Shown here: piece by piece, positions 6,661 through 15,384 of the stretch
Layout: each line of letters begins with the position of its first letter
Numbering within the stretch: position 1 is the stretch's first letter
NCBI GenBank assembly: GCA_017415005.1
Contig: JAFQJK010000116.1
Location: 1-39,898, forward strand
DNA: 39,898 bases
Origin: Rikenellaceae bacterium
GTDB taxonomy: Bacteria > Bacteroidota > Bacteroidia > Bacteroidales > Rikenellaceae
Reading direction: 5' to 3'
The notes under the pieces: generated by a model
Databases searched by the model: none
Told to the model about the DNA's origin: nothing
Seen by the model: only the letters and a program-made list of their open reading frames with translations
Translations under genes and position numbers: made by a program

Positions 6661-8533
6661 TATCTCAGTCGTCATTCCGCTCCTCAACGAAGAGGAGTCG
6701 CTCGGCGAACTGCTGCGGTGGATCGACCGCGTAATGGCAAAACACCGCTTCTCCTACGAAGTGATCTTCGTGGACGACGGAAGCAAGGACGGCTCGTGGG
6801 CCATGATCGAAAGCCTGGCGCGCGAGCGCAGGCAGGTGCGGGGCATCCGCTTCCGCCGGAACTACGGCAAGTCGGCCGCCCTGTACTGCGGCTTCGACGC
6901 TGCCGAAGGCGACGTGGTGATCACGATGGACGCCGACCTGCAAGACTCGCCCGAGGAGATCCCCGAACTCTACCGGATGATCACCGAAGAGGGATACGAC
7001 ATGGTATCGGGCTGGAAGCGCAAGCGCCACGACCCGCTGACCAAAACGATCCCGAGCAAGATCTACAACGCCACGGCCCGCACCGTATCGGGCGTCCGCC
7101 TGCACGACATGAACTGCGGCCTCAAGGCATACCGCAACAAGGTGGTCAAGAGCATCGAGGTCTACGGCGAAATGCACCGCTACATCCCGATCCTGGCCAA
7201 ATGGGCCGGATTCACCAAGATCGGCGAGAAGGAGGTGCAGCACCGTGCCCGCAAATACGGCAAGTCGAAATTCGGCTGGGGCCGCATGATAAAGGGCTAC
7301 CTCGACCTGATCACCGTGATGTTCATCTCCAAGTTCGGCAAAAGCCCGATGTACTTTTTCGGAAGCCTGGGAACCCTGATGTTCGTGCTGGGGGGCGGTA
7401 CGACCGTCTACCTGATCGCCGAAAAGCTGTACAAGCAGTCGCACCTGATCCCGGTGCGCGGAGTGACGGACCAACCGCTGTTCTACATCGCCATCACGGC
7501 GGTGCTGCTCGGCGTGATGCTCTTCCTGGCCGGCTTCCTCGGCGAGCTGATCAACCGCAACGCGGGCGACCGCAACCGTTACCTGATCGACGACGTGCTC
7601 GACACACGCCGTAACGGCAACGGCCGATCGCAGGCCGCCGACGTACCCGACGAGTCGCAGGAAACGCAGCGCAGCCGACGGGGTGCACGCTGCGAACCGC
7701 GGCGCCAGATGCCGTTGACGGCCGCCGACGCGCGGGCCACGGTACCGGACAAAACGGACAAGCAGGAGAACAGGCGCTCATCCAGGCCTGCAGAAAAACC
7801 CGCCGCGCAGGCTTCTAAGGCAAGCGTCGATAGCAAGGCCGTCGCTGAGCGCCCGGGTGAAGAGAACGGAACAGACGAGCCGCGCAAGCGCTCGCGCCGC
7901 CGCCGGGGTCGCGGCAAGTCGGGCCAGGCACAGGAAGGAGGCGCCGGCGCGAACGAGTCCGCTACGTCAACAACAGCCCTTGCCGTCTCCGACGCGGCGG
8001 ATACCCAAACAGCCCCTGCGGATGCCGCCGCGTCCGGCGACTCCCAGGACGCTGCGGAGCAGGCGATGAAAACAACCGGCCGCTCGCGCTCGCGCCGCCG
8101 GCCGAAGCCGCAGGCTGAAGGCGAGACCGGCAATACAGAAGGCTCCGAGCGCCTATCGGCAGACGCGACTGCACCGGAGCCCCCGCAGGAACCGGCTGCG
8201 GCACACACTGACGCACAGACCGGGCGCCGTCACGAAACAGAAGCAGCACCTGCCGGGGCGGAACAGCCCGAGCGCAAGAGGGAGACTACGGTAGCGGCCG
8301 TACAATCCGAAGCACAACAGAACCCGGCCGCTTCGGCATCCACCGAGGCAGCGCGAACCGAACGCCAGAGGGAAGCCGCAATACCTGCAGTGGCGGAGCA
8401 GCCCGGGCACAGACGCAACAACCCACGCGAAAAACAGTCCGAAACACGTGCGGAATCCGGCCAGGAGGCCCCGCAGGCCGGGGACGGCAGTCGTCCGACA
8501 CCCGCACCGGAGCGCCCAGAACCGACCGAATGA
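6638..8533 (+). CDS. GT2 family (DPM1-like) glycosyltransferase with a 300-residue disordered tail
   Basis: Probable polyprenyl-phosphate hexose transferase or related GT2 enzyme. The catalytic GT-A domain spans about residues 7-235: VVIPLLNEEESL at the start, the nucleotide-binding VDDGS (45-49), and the metal-binding DADLQD (98-103). Two membrane helices (about 238-260 and 282-305) follow, as in DPM1/GtrB-type enzymes. The family normally ends near residue 320. Here about 305 residues more follow, rich in Ala, Glu, Thr, Arg and Pro, with basic clusters such as RKRSRRRRGRGKSG and GRSRSRRRPKPQ reminiscent of RNA-binding tails of RNase E/G. No fold is evident. The ATG at 6638 sits inside the end of the DUF4199 gene and gives the canonical N-terminus. 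A 36-nt upstream extension is possible but unlikely. Confidence 0.9.
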   Translation: MNNNRKTNISVVIPLLNEEESLGELLRWIDRVMAKHRFSYEVIFVDDGSKDGSWAMIESLARERRQVRGIRFRRNYGKSAALYCGFDAAEGDVVITMDADLQDSPEEIPELYRMITEEGYDMVSGWKRKRHDPLTKTIPSKIYNATARTVSGVRLHDMNCGLKAYRNKVVKSIEVYGEMHRYIPILAKWAGFTKIGEKEVQHRARKYGKSKFGWGRMIKGYLDLITVMFISKFGKSPMYFFGSLGTLMFVLGGGTTVYLIAEKLYKQSHLIPVRGVTDQPLFYIAITAVLLGVMLFLAGFLGELINRNAGDRNRYLIDDVLDTRRNGNGRSQAADVPDESQETQRSRRGARCEPRRQMPLTAADARATVPDKTDKQENRRSSRPAEKPAAQASKASVDSKAVAERPGEENGTDEPRKRSRRRRGRGKSGQAQEGGAGANESATSTTALAVSDAADTQTAPADAAASGDSQDAAEQAMKTTGRSRSRRRPKPQAEGETGNTEGSERLSADATAPEPPQEPAAAHTDAQTGRRHETEAAPAGAEQPERKRETTVAAVQSEAQQNPAASASTEAARTERQREAAIPAVAEQPGHRRNNPREKQSETRAESGQEAPQAGDGSRPTPAPERPEPTE

Positions 8534-8586
8534 CCCGCGCATCAGGACTGAACCGGCATATATCAACCGTATAAACAGTTATCGTT

Positions 8587-9057
8587 ATGATACAACGCAT
8601 ACAAACCCTCTACCTGTTGATCATCGTCGTACTGATGGTCATCCTGCTGATCGTCCCGTTGGCGACCTTCATCGGGGGAACCGAGACATTCACCCTGCAT
8701 GCGTTCGGCATAAAGGCTCTCTCACAAGGTAACGGGCAGATCGTACCGACCCTGTACATGGGCATCCTGGCCGTCATCTGCACCTTGATCCCGGTGATCG
8801 CCATCTTCCTGTACAAGCGGCGCTGGGCACAGATCAGGCTGTGCATCGCGGAGATCATCATGCTGGCCGGGCTCCAGATCTTCGTCGCGTTCTACATCTA
8901 CCGCTCGTATGCCGGGATACGCGAGATGGCCTCGCATGCCATCTCGCTCTCGGTGGTCGATGTATTCCCGCTCGTCGGCCTGATCCTGGCCTACCTGGCA
9001 TTCCGGGGGATCGCCCGCGACGAAGCGCTGATCCGCTCGCTCAACCGCATGCGGTAA
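8587..9057 (+). CDS. DUF4293 family membrane protein
   Basis: Small Bacteroidetes membrane protein of 156 residues, starting with the family-typical MIQRIQTLYLL. Four transmembrane segments are visible at about residues 7-30, 55-78, 84-104 and 122-140. The loop after helix 1 (GGTETFTLHAFGIK) would be periplasmic. Function unknown. It lies 53 nt after the glycosyltransferase and is probably the last gene of the DUF4199-GT2-DUF4293 unit. A strong hairpin at 9211-9237 lies 150 nt downstream. Confidence 0.88.
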   Translation: MIQRIQTLYLLIIVVLMVILLIVPLATFIGGTETFTLHAFGIKALSQGNGQIVPTLYMGILAVICTLIPVIAIFLYKRRWAQIRLCIAEIIMLAGLQIFVAFYIYRSYAGIREMASHAISLSVVDVFPLVGLILAYLAFRGIARDEALIRSLNRMR

Positions 9058-9210
9058 TGCAGAGCCGGCACGGATACCGGGAACCAGCCGTACCGCATAC
9101 CGGGGCGGGCAGAGGAAACCCGCCGGCATACATCGCAGCGATCAAGCAACGAAGATCGCCCGGGGAAGATGCCCTGTCCGCAGCATAAACCGGATATGCC
9201 TCGAATAATA

Positions 9211-9237
9211 AATAGCCTGCGCGCTGCGCAGGCTATT
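9211..9237. terminator. Strong hairpin, probably a bidirectional terminator
   Basis: Perfect 12-bp stem AATAGCCTGCGC (9211-9222) with GCGCAGGCTATT (9226-9237) and a three-base loop. The plus strand continues ATTTACG, the minus strand ATTTATTATTCG, so it can act on both strands with U-rich but interrupted tracts. It would end the DUF4293 transcript and any minus-strand read-through. Confidence 0.65.
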
Positions 9238-9301
9238 TACGTTACGGAACGGGAGCGGCTCCGGGTCCGGGAAAAGCAACCGGAGGTCCTGGAAGCGAAG
9301 G

Positions 9302-9329
9302 AAAAAACCGGCTGACAAAAGGAGCCGGT
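9302..9329 (-). terminator. Rho-independent terminator (minus strand)
   Basis: ACCGGCT/AGCCGGT stem of 7 bp (9307-9313 with 9323-9329), nine-base loop, and a T6 run on the minus strand (9307-9302). It ends the small-RNA candidate or acts as a second terminator of the efflux operon. Confidence 0.65.
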
Positions 9330-9390
9330 GCCCCTTCGCCGGGCACAGCATAACCAGAAGTCCGCGAACAAGACAGGGCAACCACCCCGA
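9302..9390 (-). ncRNA. Candidate small RNA of about 90 nt
   Basis: Prediction from signals only. On the minus strand a promoter-like pair (TTG, 19 nt, TATCTTTC at 9426-9397) is followed about 90 nt later by a canonical terminator: ACCGGCT paired with AGCCGGT around a nine-base loop, then six T residues. Within the transcript GTGCCC and GGGCAC form a second hairpin just before the terminator stem. No plausible open frame fills the interval. The region lies between the convergent DUF4293 and TolC-like genes, so the terminator could alternatively serve as a backup for the efflux operon. No known RNA family is recognised. Confidence 0.4.
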
Positions 9391-9396
9391 CCAGGC

Positions 9397-9426
9397 GAAA
9401 GATATTGAATGGAAACTCCGCTGCAA
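9397..9426 (-). promoter_or_regulatory. Promoter-like element for the small-RNA candidate
   Basis: On the minus strand TTG (9426-9424), 19-nt spacer and TATCTTTC (9404-9397), matching TTTG-N19/20-TAnnTTTG in all but the last -7 base and the first -33 base. Confidence 0.4.
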
Positions 9427-9640
9427 CAGCGGCGGCAACCAACGAAAACCGGGTATGTCCTGCAAAAAAATGAACGCATAGCCCCGGTCATAACGGAACC
9501 AGCCAGCGCAAAACCGGGGCACCTCCGCAGATTGCTTCAGGAACCGGCCCGGAACAACACAGTCGTGCATCGTCTCTGCACACTGTCATGCGCCATCTGG
9601 TGCCGGAAAAGACGGGTGGGACCGTGTCGGCGGCGCACAC

Positions 9641-9679
9641 AAAACACGGTACGACCAGCTTCACTCGCCGGTCGTACCG
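9641..9679 (-). terminator. Terminator of the RND efflux operon overlapping the tolC-like stop codon
   Basis: Perfect 10-bp stem CGGTACGACC (9647-9656) with GGTCGTACCG (9670-9679). The minus strand then continues TGTTTTGTG. The upstream arm encodes the last residues of the TolC-like protein, and the stop codon (9663-9661) lies in the loop. Confidence 0.7.
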
Positions 9680-10941
9680 CCGATCGCGCGTCGGTACTCG
9701 GCGATCGAAAGGCGGTAGTTGTAGTTGGAAGTGATGGCGTTCGTATAGAGCTGGAGCCACGAGAGCTGGGCCGAAAGCACGTCGAGGATCGTCGCCGCGC
9801 CCTCGTTGTAACTGAACGTACTCAGATCGAGGTTCTCCTGCGCGATCTTCAGGCCGTTGAACGCGATGGTCACCTGCTCGAAACTCTCCTCGATGCCGGT
9901 CCACGCATTGCTGAGCTCGGCGGTGATGTCGTCGGTCACCTGGTCGAGGTTGTAGCGGCTCGAACGGAGAGCTGCACGGCTGGCCGCCACGGCATGCCGC
10001 CGCTCCCCCCAGGCAAAGATCGGGATGTTGAGCTGAACGTATGCCAACCCGTCGATCCGCGTATCGCCGCGAAGGTTGGGCGTAAGCGTATTCCAACCGC
10101 CCTGAACGCCGAAGGTCACCTGCGGATTGAACCGCCCGGCAGCCAGTTTCGTCCCATAAGCGTTGAAATCGACCTGTTTGAGCGCCTTCTGAAAATCGGG
10201 GCGGCGGCCGATCGCCTCCTCGCGGCCGATGCGCGAAGGCATCGCCACCCGCCTCAGTATCTCGTCGGAAACCCGCACAGCAGAATCGACCGGGGCACCC
10301 ATCAACACGTTGAAATTGTGCAACGCAACCTTGTACTTGGTCTCGGCCGAAACCATGTCATACGTCGCCTCGCTCAGCCGCGCCTCGATCATCAGCAGGT
10401 CGGTCTTGCCGACATAGCCGTCGTCAAAGCGGAGCTTGATAACATTCTGCAGCGTCCGGATGATGTTGATATACTGGCGTGTTGCCTTGACCAGCTCGTC
10501 GTTGGCCGCAAGATTCCAATAGGTGTACTCGGCCAGGTAGTCGATATTGCTGCGCGTCAGCTCCTGATCGTTGACCGCCATCTCATAGCCCAGTCGGGCC
10601 TGCCCCACCTGGTTACGCACCGTGCCGCCCAAATAGACATTCTGGACGATGGCGGGCTGCAGGAAGAACGAGTAGGGCTGGATGTAGGCCCCCGCCGCCG
10701 TGCGTTGCTCGCGGAAGTTGAGCGAGAAGTTGCCCACGGCGTCGAGGCGCGGCAGGAAACCCGTCTGCTGCTGCCGCTGGGTCGCGAGGGCCGCCGTCGC
10801 CTCCTCGGCCGCCATCTTGAGCTGGTAGCTGTGGTCGGCCACCGCAGCACGGTACTCGTCGAGGCTGATCGTCCGCTGCCCGAGCGCGGGAAGCGTCAGG
10901 AGGGCGAGGCCGGAGATGATATATATCGTACGTCGTCTCAT
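9661..10941 (-). CDS. TolC family outer-membrane efflux channel
   Basis: Outer-membrane channel of a tripartite RND efflux system. The 426 residues include a signal peptide (about 1-21, with LALLTLPALGQ) and two OEP repeats made of long amphipathic helices, as in TolC, for example the stretch ANDELVKATRQYINIIRTLQ and its counterpart in the second half. The sequence GRRPDFQKAL is a typical OEP landmark. It lacks an obvious lipobox Cys, so it is TolC-like and not OprM-like. The start codon lies 11 nt after the stop of the pump gene, so it is the third gene of the adaptor-pump-channel operon. A terminator hairpin overlaps its 3' end. Confidence 0.92.
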   Translation of the reverse strand: MRRRTIYIISGLALLTLPALGQRTISLDEYRAAVADHSYQLKMAAEEATAALATQRQQQTGFLPRLDAVGNFSLNFREQRTAAGAYIQPYSFFLQPAIVQNVYLGGTVRNQVGQARLGYEMAVNDQELTRSNIDYLAEYTYWNLAANDELVKATRQYINIIRTLQNVIKLRFDDGYVGKTDLLMIEARLSEATYDMVSAETKYKVALHNFNVLMGAPVDSAVRVSDEILRRVAMPSRIGREEAIGRRPDFQKALKQVDFNAYGTKLAAGRFNPQVTFGVQGGWNTLTPNLRGDTRIDGLAYVQLNIPIFAWGERRHAVAASRAALRSSRYNLDQVTDDITAELSNAWTGIEESFEQVTIAFNGLKIAQENLDLSTFSYNEGAATILDVLSAQLSWLQLYTNAITSNYNYRLSIAEYRRAIGGTTGE

Positions 10942-10952
10942 ACCATTGATCT

Positions 10953-13900
10953 TTAGTTGTGTGAATCCCCGCCGGACACAGGTGCCCCGTCGGACGGCAC
11001 CGCCCCCCGGACGGGCCGGATACCGAAGAAGACGCAGTAGGTCACCGGGAGCACGAGGATCGTGAGGAACGTGGCCACGAAAAGTCCACCCATGATCGTC
11101 GCCGCCATACCGCCGAACATCGAGTCGAACAGCAGCGGCAGCATGCCGAGGATCGTCGTCCCCGAGGCCATCACCACCGGCACGACACGCGAGCGCGTAG
11201 CCTCGATCACCGCATCGTAGGGCGCCTTGCCCGCTGCCGTCTCGGCGCCGATCTGGTCGACGAGCACGATCGCGTTCTTGATGTTCATGCCCACGAGTCC
11301 CAGCAGGCCGAGCAGCGAGAAGAAGTCGAACATCTTGCCCGAAACGACGAGCCCGAGCACGACACCGATGAAGATCAACGGGACCATCAGCAGGATGATG
11401 ACCGGCTTCTTATACCCCTTGAACAAGAAAAGCAGGATAATAAAGATCAGCACGAAGGTGAGCGGCATATTGGCCGCCAGCGCGCTGTTGGACTGCTCCT
11501 GCGACTCCTCCTCGCCGAAGATCTTGAGCGTATACCCGGCGGGCAACGTGACCTCCGATCGGATCTGCTCGTACAGCTCGCCGAAGACCTGCTTGGTGTT
11601 GGCACCCCGGACGGGGTCGCACTGGGCCATCATCACCCGTTCGCGGTTGTAGCGTTTGATGACGCCGAACCGGTAGCTGAAGTCAAAGCCGTCGACGATC
11701 TGCTCGAGCGGGATCACGCGGCCGCCGGCCGTATAGATCGGCAGCGTGCGCATGCTGTTGAGATTGTCGCCGTACTGGTTCTCGTCGCGCAGCAGGATCG
11801 GCATGAAGCGGTCGCCCTCGCGGTACTCGCCCACCTTGTAGCCCCCGGTGGCCACGGTCATCTGCTGGGCCATCGCATAGCGCGAGATGCCCGAGCGCAG
11901 GCCCTTCTCCTGCGAATAAACGGGCGTCCAGACCGGAACCTTGTTACCCCAGCTGTTGCGAACGGCCGTCGCCTGCGGGTGCGCCTCCATAATGGCCTGC
12001 GCCCGCCCGGTCAGCGCGACCAGCGTGTCGATGTCGGGCCCGATAAAGCCGATCTCGATGGCCGCCTCGACCGCCGGAGAGAGCTTGAAGAGCGACGAAC
12101 GCACCAGCACGTCGGGATAGTTGGCCGTCACATAGCGGTTGAACCGCTCCTCGACCGCCACCGTCGAGTCCTTCGAGGTCAGCTCGACCAGGATGTTGGC
12201 GAAGTTGGGCTTGGGACCGAACGAGCTGCTGGCCAGGTAGTAGCGCGGAGGTGAGCTGCCCATCGTGACCGAAACGTTCTTCACGGCGGGCTGCTGCGAG
12301 AGCCAGCTCTCGATACCGCGCATATTCTTCTGCACATCGAGGATATTGTAGCCGTCGGGCAGGAAACAGTCGGCCCGGAAGTAAGGCTTGTCGAGATTGG
12401 GGAAGAAGTTCTGCGGCATCGTGCCCATCACCCCGAGCGCCGCGACAAAGAGCGCGACGACCGTGGCGAGCACAAGCCAGCGACGGCGGATCAGCCCCCG
12501 GAGAAGCCCGTCGAACCGGTGATAGAACTTCTTGTCGTAAGGATCGCGCACCGGAGCCCCGGCATGCTCCTTCAGGATAAAGCTGCCGAAAACGGGCGTC
12601 TGCGTAAGCGCCAGGACCCAGCTCAGCAGCAGCGAGACAGCCAGCACGACAAAGAGCGGCTTGACGATCTCGGCGACCGACGAAGGAGCCAGATAGAGCG
12701 GCAGGAACGAGCAGATGGCGATGAAGGTCGCACCCAGCAGCCCCCACTGCGGGGTCACGGCCCCGCCGATCAGCGCCTTGCGCCGGGAGACCCCGCGCAG
12801 CATCGCGTTCTGGGCATTGTCCGTGACGACGATCGCATTGTCGACGAGCATCCCCATCGCGATGATAAAGCCCGCGAGCGAGGTGCGGTTGAGCCCCTCG
12901 CCGAGGAACTGCATGAGCAACAGTGTGCCGCCGATCGAGAAGACGAGCGACGAGCCGATCAGCACGCCCGCACGGAAGCCCATGATAAGCATAATGACCA
13001 GAATCACGATGGCCACCGACTCAAGCAGGTTGAGCACGAAGACGTTGTTGGCCTCGCGGGCGATCTGGTTCTCGGGGTAGAGCGTGATGAGGTTCATCCC
13101 GACGGGCATCATGCGCTGGATCGCGTCGAGGCGCGCCTGCACCTCGTCGCCCACACGCACCACGTCCTTGTCGGCGGCGGTCGAGATGCCGATCCCGAGC
13201 GCCTTCTGGCCGTTGATCTCCATCAGCGTAGCGGGCGGCGTGGCATACCCCCGCTCGACGCGCGCAATATCGCTCAGCCTGATCTGGCGGCCCGCCGGGG
13301 TCGTGAGCAACTGGTCGGCAATGTCATCGATACTCTGGTAGGTACCCGTCTCAACGACCTTGATCTGCATCTCACCGGCCAGACGCTCGCCGCTGCTCAC
13401 CAGCGTATTCTGCGACTTGAGCACCTGCACCACGTTCTCGGGACGCACCAGCAGGTTGGTCATCGCCGAAAGACTTACGTAAATATTGATCACGCCGCTC
13501 TGCTCGCCAAAGATCGAGACCTTCTGTACCCCGTCGACCGGCACCAGCTCGGTCTTGATCCGTTGGGCCCAGTCGCGAAGCTCGTCGTACGTATAGCCGT
13601 CGGCAGCCGCCAGACCGTAGTAGATGCCGTAGACATCGCCGAAATCATCGCCCACGCTGATCGTCGAGGCCCCCTCGGGCAGCTTGGGCTGGATGTTGAG
13701 TATCTTGCGGCGCAGCTCGTCCCACATCTGGGGCATCTCGCGAGCCGCGGTCGAGGGCAGCAGCTCGATCATGATCTTCGACATCCCGTAGGACGACTCG
13801 GAGGTGATCTTGAACACGTCACGCATCGACTGTATCTCGCGCTCGATCGGCTCGGTGATGAGCTGCTCGACCTCGGCAGGCGTCGCGCCCGGATAATAGG

Positions 13901-14045
13901 TGATGATCGACGAGCTCTTGATAACGAACGGAGAGTCCTCTTTCTTGGCCAGGCTCGAGAACGAGACGACGCCCCCGATCAGCATCAGGGCCAGGAAAAA
14001 GTAGATGATCTTGCGGTTATCGAGGGAGTATTGGGGTAGATTCAT
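10953..14045 (-). CDS. RND efflux pump, permease subunit (AcrB/HAE-1-like)
   Basis: Proton-driven inner-membrane pump that exports drugs or other amphiphiles through the TolC-like channel. The 1030 residues and 12 expected helices match the family, with the first helix at about 11-31 and two large periplasmic loops. The TM4 proton-relay motif reads GMLVDNAIVV: Asp402 corresponds to AcrB Asp407, but the neighbouring Asp408 is Asn403 here. The TM10 motif IKNAIVLVDQ keeps the Lys that matches AcrB Lys940. The start MNLPQYSLDNRK fits the cytoplasmic N-terminal helix. It is separated by 8 nt from the adaptor gene and 11 nt from the channel gene. The substrate is not predictable, and no regulator is adjacent. 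Confidence 0.94.
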   Translation of the reverse strand: MNLPQYSLDNRKIIYFFLALMLIGGVVSFSSLAKKEDSPFVIKSSSIITYYPGATPAEVEQLITEPIEREIQSMRDVFKITSESSYGMSKIMIELLPSTAAREMPQMWDELRRKILNIQPKLPEGASTISVGDDFGDVYGIYYGLAAADGYTYDELRDWAQRIKTELVPVDGVQKVSIFGEQSGVINIYVSLSAMTNLLVRPENVVQVLKSQNTLVSSGERLAGEMQIKVVETGTYQSIDDIADQLLTTPAGRQIRLSDIARVERGYATPPATLMEINGQKALGIGISTAADKDVVRVGDEVQARLDAIQRMMPVGMNLITLYPENQIAREANNVFVLNLLESVAIVILVIMLIMGFRAGVLIGSSLVFSIGGTLLLMQFLGEGLNRTSLAGFIIAMGMLVDNAIVVTDNAQNAMLRGVSRRKALIGGAVTPQWGLLGATFIAICSFLPLYLAPSSVAEIVKPLFVVLAVSLLLSWVLALTQTPVFGSFILKEHAGAPVRDPYDKKFYHRFDGLLRGLIRRRWLVLATVVALFVAALGVMGTMPQNFFPNLDKPYFRADCFLPDGYNILDVQKNMRGIESWLSQQPAVKNVSVTMGSSPPRYYLASSSFGPKPNFANILVELTSKDSTVAVEERFNRYVTANYPDVLVRSSLFKLSPAVEAAIEIGFIGPDIDTLVALTGRAQAIMEAHPQATAVRNSWGNKVPVWTPVYSQEKGLRSGISRYAMAQQMTVATGGYKVGEYREGDRFMPILLRDENQYGDNLNSMRTLPIYTAGGRVIPLEQIVDGFDFSYRFGVIKRYNRERVMMAQCDPVRGANTKQVFGELYEQIRSEVTLPAGYTLKIFGEEESQEQSNSALAANMPLTFVLIFIILLFLFKGYKKPVIILLMVPLIFIGVVLGLVVSGKMFDFFSLLGLLGLVGMNIKNAIVLVDQIGAETAAGKAPYDAVIEATRSRVVPVVMASGTTILGMLPLLFDSMFGGMAATIMGGLFVATFLTILVLPVTYCVFFGIRPVRGAVPSDGAPVSGGDSHN

Positions 14046-14053
14046 GGCCGTCT

Positions 14054-15097
14054 TCAGTTAAGAATAGTCACTTGTTGTCCTTCCTGCAACTGATAAACGC
14101 CTGCTGTCACGACCCGCTCGCCGGGACGCAGACCGCTCCGGATGACGATCATGTCGCTGCCCGTGAGCTCGCCCAACGAGACGGCCTGCGGCTCGACACG
14201 GTCGTCGCGCACTACCCACACGAAGTCGCCGCCCGTGTCGGGGCTATAGACCGCCGTGAGCGGCACGGCCGTGATCGTGCTGTCGGCCTTGTTGTCGATC
14301 GTCAGGTTGATCGTACACGACATACCCGGCGAGACCAGGTATTTCTTCGTATCGAACCTGGGGTCGTTGATCCCGAGCGAGACGGGAAGCCCCGTACCGT
14401 CGGGCGAGGTCTTGACGTACTCCTTGAGATAGGCGCTGAACACCACGTTGCGGTAGTTGTCGAAACGGACCGTGAACGACTTGTCGGGCTGCTCGAGCCA
14501 ACGGACGCCGCTCTCGGGCATCGTGAAGCGCACGGTACGCGTCACGGGGTCGACCAGCCGGACGATCGGCTCGCCGGATTGCACGCGCTGGAACTTGTCG
14601 ACATACTGCTTCTCGATGATGCCGGCGAACGGCGCCCGGAGCTTCGTATCGCCCAGGATGCCGCGCGAGTTGTCGTACGTCGATTTGGCCTCGGCGAACC
14701 GGGTCTCGGTCAGCTCGTAATCCTGCCGCGAGATGGCCTGACGGTCGAGCAGTCGCTTGCTGCGCTCGAGCTGCGACTTGGCCGTCAGATAGGCCGATTT
14801 GTCGGCCTCGACCTGAAGCGCGAAATCGCGCGGGTTGATCTCGGCGATCACCGCATTCTGCGGGACGGTCTTACCCTCCTCAATGTTCAGCTCGGTCACC
14901 TGGCCGGCGACCTTGAAGGCGAGGTTGGCCGCCTTGTCGGCGACGGCCATTCCGGCAAAGTCCTTGTCGACGTAGCCGAGCGACTCGACCGTATACACTT
15001 TGACCGGGCGGACTGTCTGGGGAGCCGGCGGGGGTGTACCGCACGATGTGGCGAAAACGGCGGCCGCAGCCACCGGGAATAGGGTCCGGATGCTCAT
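14054..15097 (-). CDS. RND efflux periplasmic adaptor subunit (HlyD/AcrA-like lipoprotein)
   Basis: Membrane-fusion protein linking the RND pump to the outer-membrane channel. With the ATG at 15097 it has 347 residues and a lipoprotein signal (hydrophobic Ala-rich stretch followed by ATSC, Cys19). The frame is open 87 nt further upstream, but that extension would bury the signal peptide. Domains in order: first half of the lipoyl/barrel-sandwich motif (LAFKVAGQVTELNIEEGKTV), an alpha-helical hairpin (about 100-155, including LERSKRLLDRQAISRQDYE), the second lipoyl half (LRAPFAGIIEKQYV), beta-barrel, and a membrane-proximal domain ending at VYQLQEGQQVTIL. First gene of the efflux operon. The upstream 287 nt hold no gene and no clear promoter. 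Confidence 0.92.
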   Translation of the reverse strand: MSIRTLFPVAAAAVFATSCGTPPPAPQTVRPVKVYTVESLGYVDKDFAGMAVADKAANLAFKVAGQVTELNIEEGKTVPQNAVIAEINPRDFALQVEADKSAYLTAKSQLERSKRLLDRQAISRQDYELTETRFAEAKSTYDNSRGILGDTKLRAPFAGIIEKQYVDKFQRVQSGEPIVRLVDPVTRTVRFTMPESGVRWLEQPDKSFTVRFDNYRNVVFSAYLKEYVKTSPDGTGLPVSLGINDPRFDTKKYLVSPGMSCTINLTIDNKADSTITAVPLTAVYSPDTGGDFVWVVRDDRVEPQAVSLGELTGSDMIVIRSGLRPGERVVTAGVYQLQEGQQVTILN

Positions 15098-15384
15098 AGT
15101 CGGATGGATTAGGGTAACACATATTCTCCCTCCTATGAGCCAAATATCATGCCAACGGAACACGTGCATGCCCCGCGGGAGCACACGGGCGCCACGTCAA
15201 CGAACTGCTGAGAGTCAATGCTATCGGAAAACGGCGCGACCGCCCTGCGCAGCGCTCAGGAGAGGGCCGTGCTCAGCGTCGCAGGCCACGCCAAGCACGT
15301 GGGTCCGCACCGGACCTGCCGGCTGCCGGCAGAATCCGGAGAGACGTTCGGAAAGGAAAGTGACACGGGAAGGGCCATGGGCGA

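Noticed and set aside
9142..9570. Minus-strand frame of 142 codons in the DUF4293-TolC spacer
   Set aside because: No domain, and the stretch contains two terminator hairpins and a promoter-like site, which fits non-coding DNA better.
12519..14039. Plus-strand open frame of about 500 codons
   Set aside because: Antisense to the RND pump, no domain and no promoter or start context.
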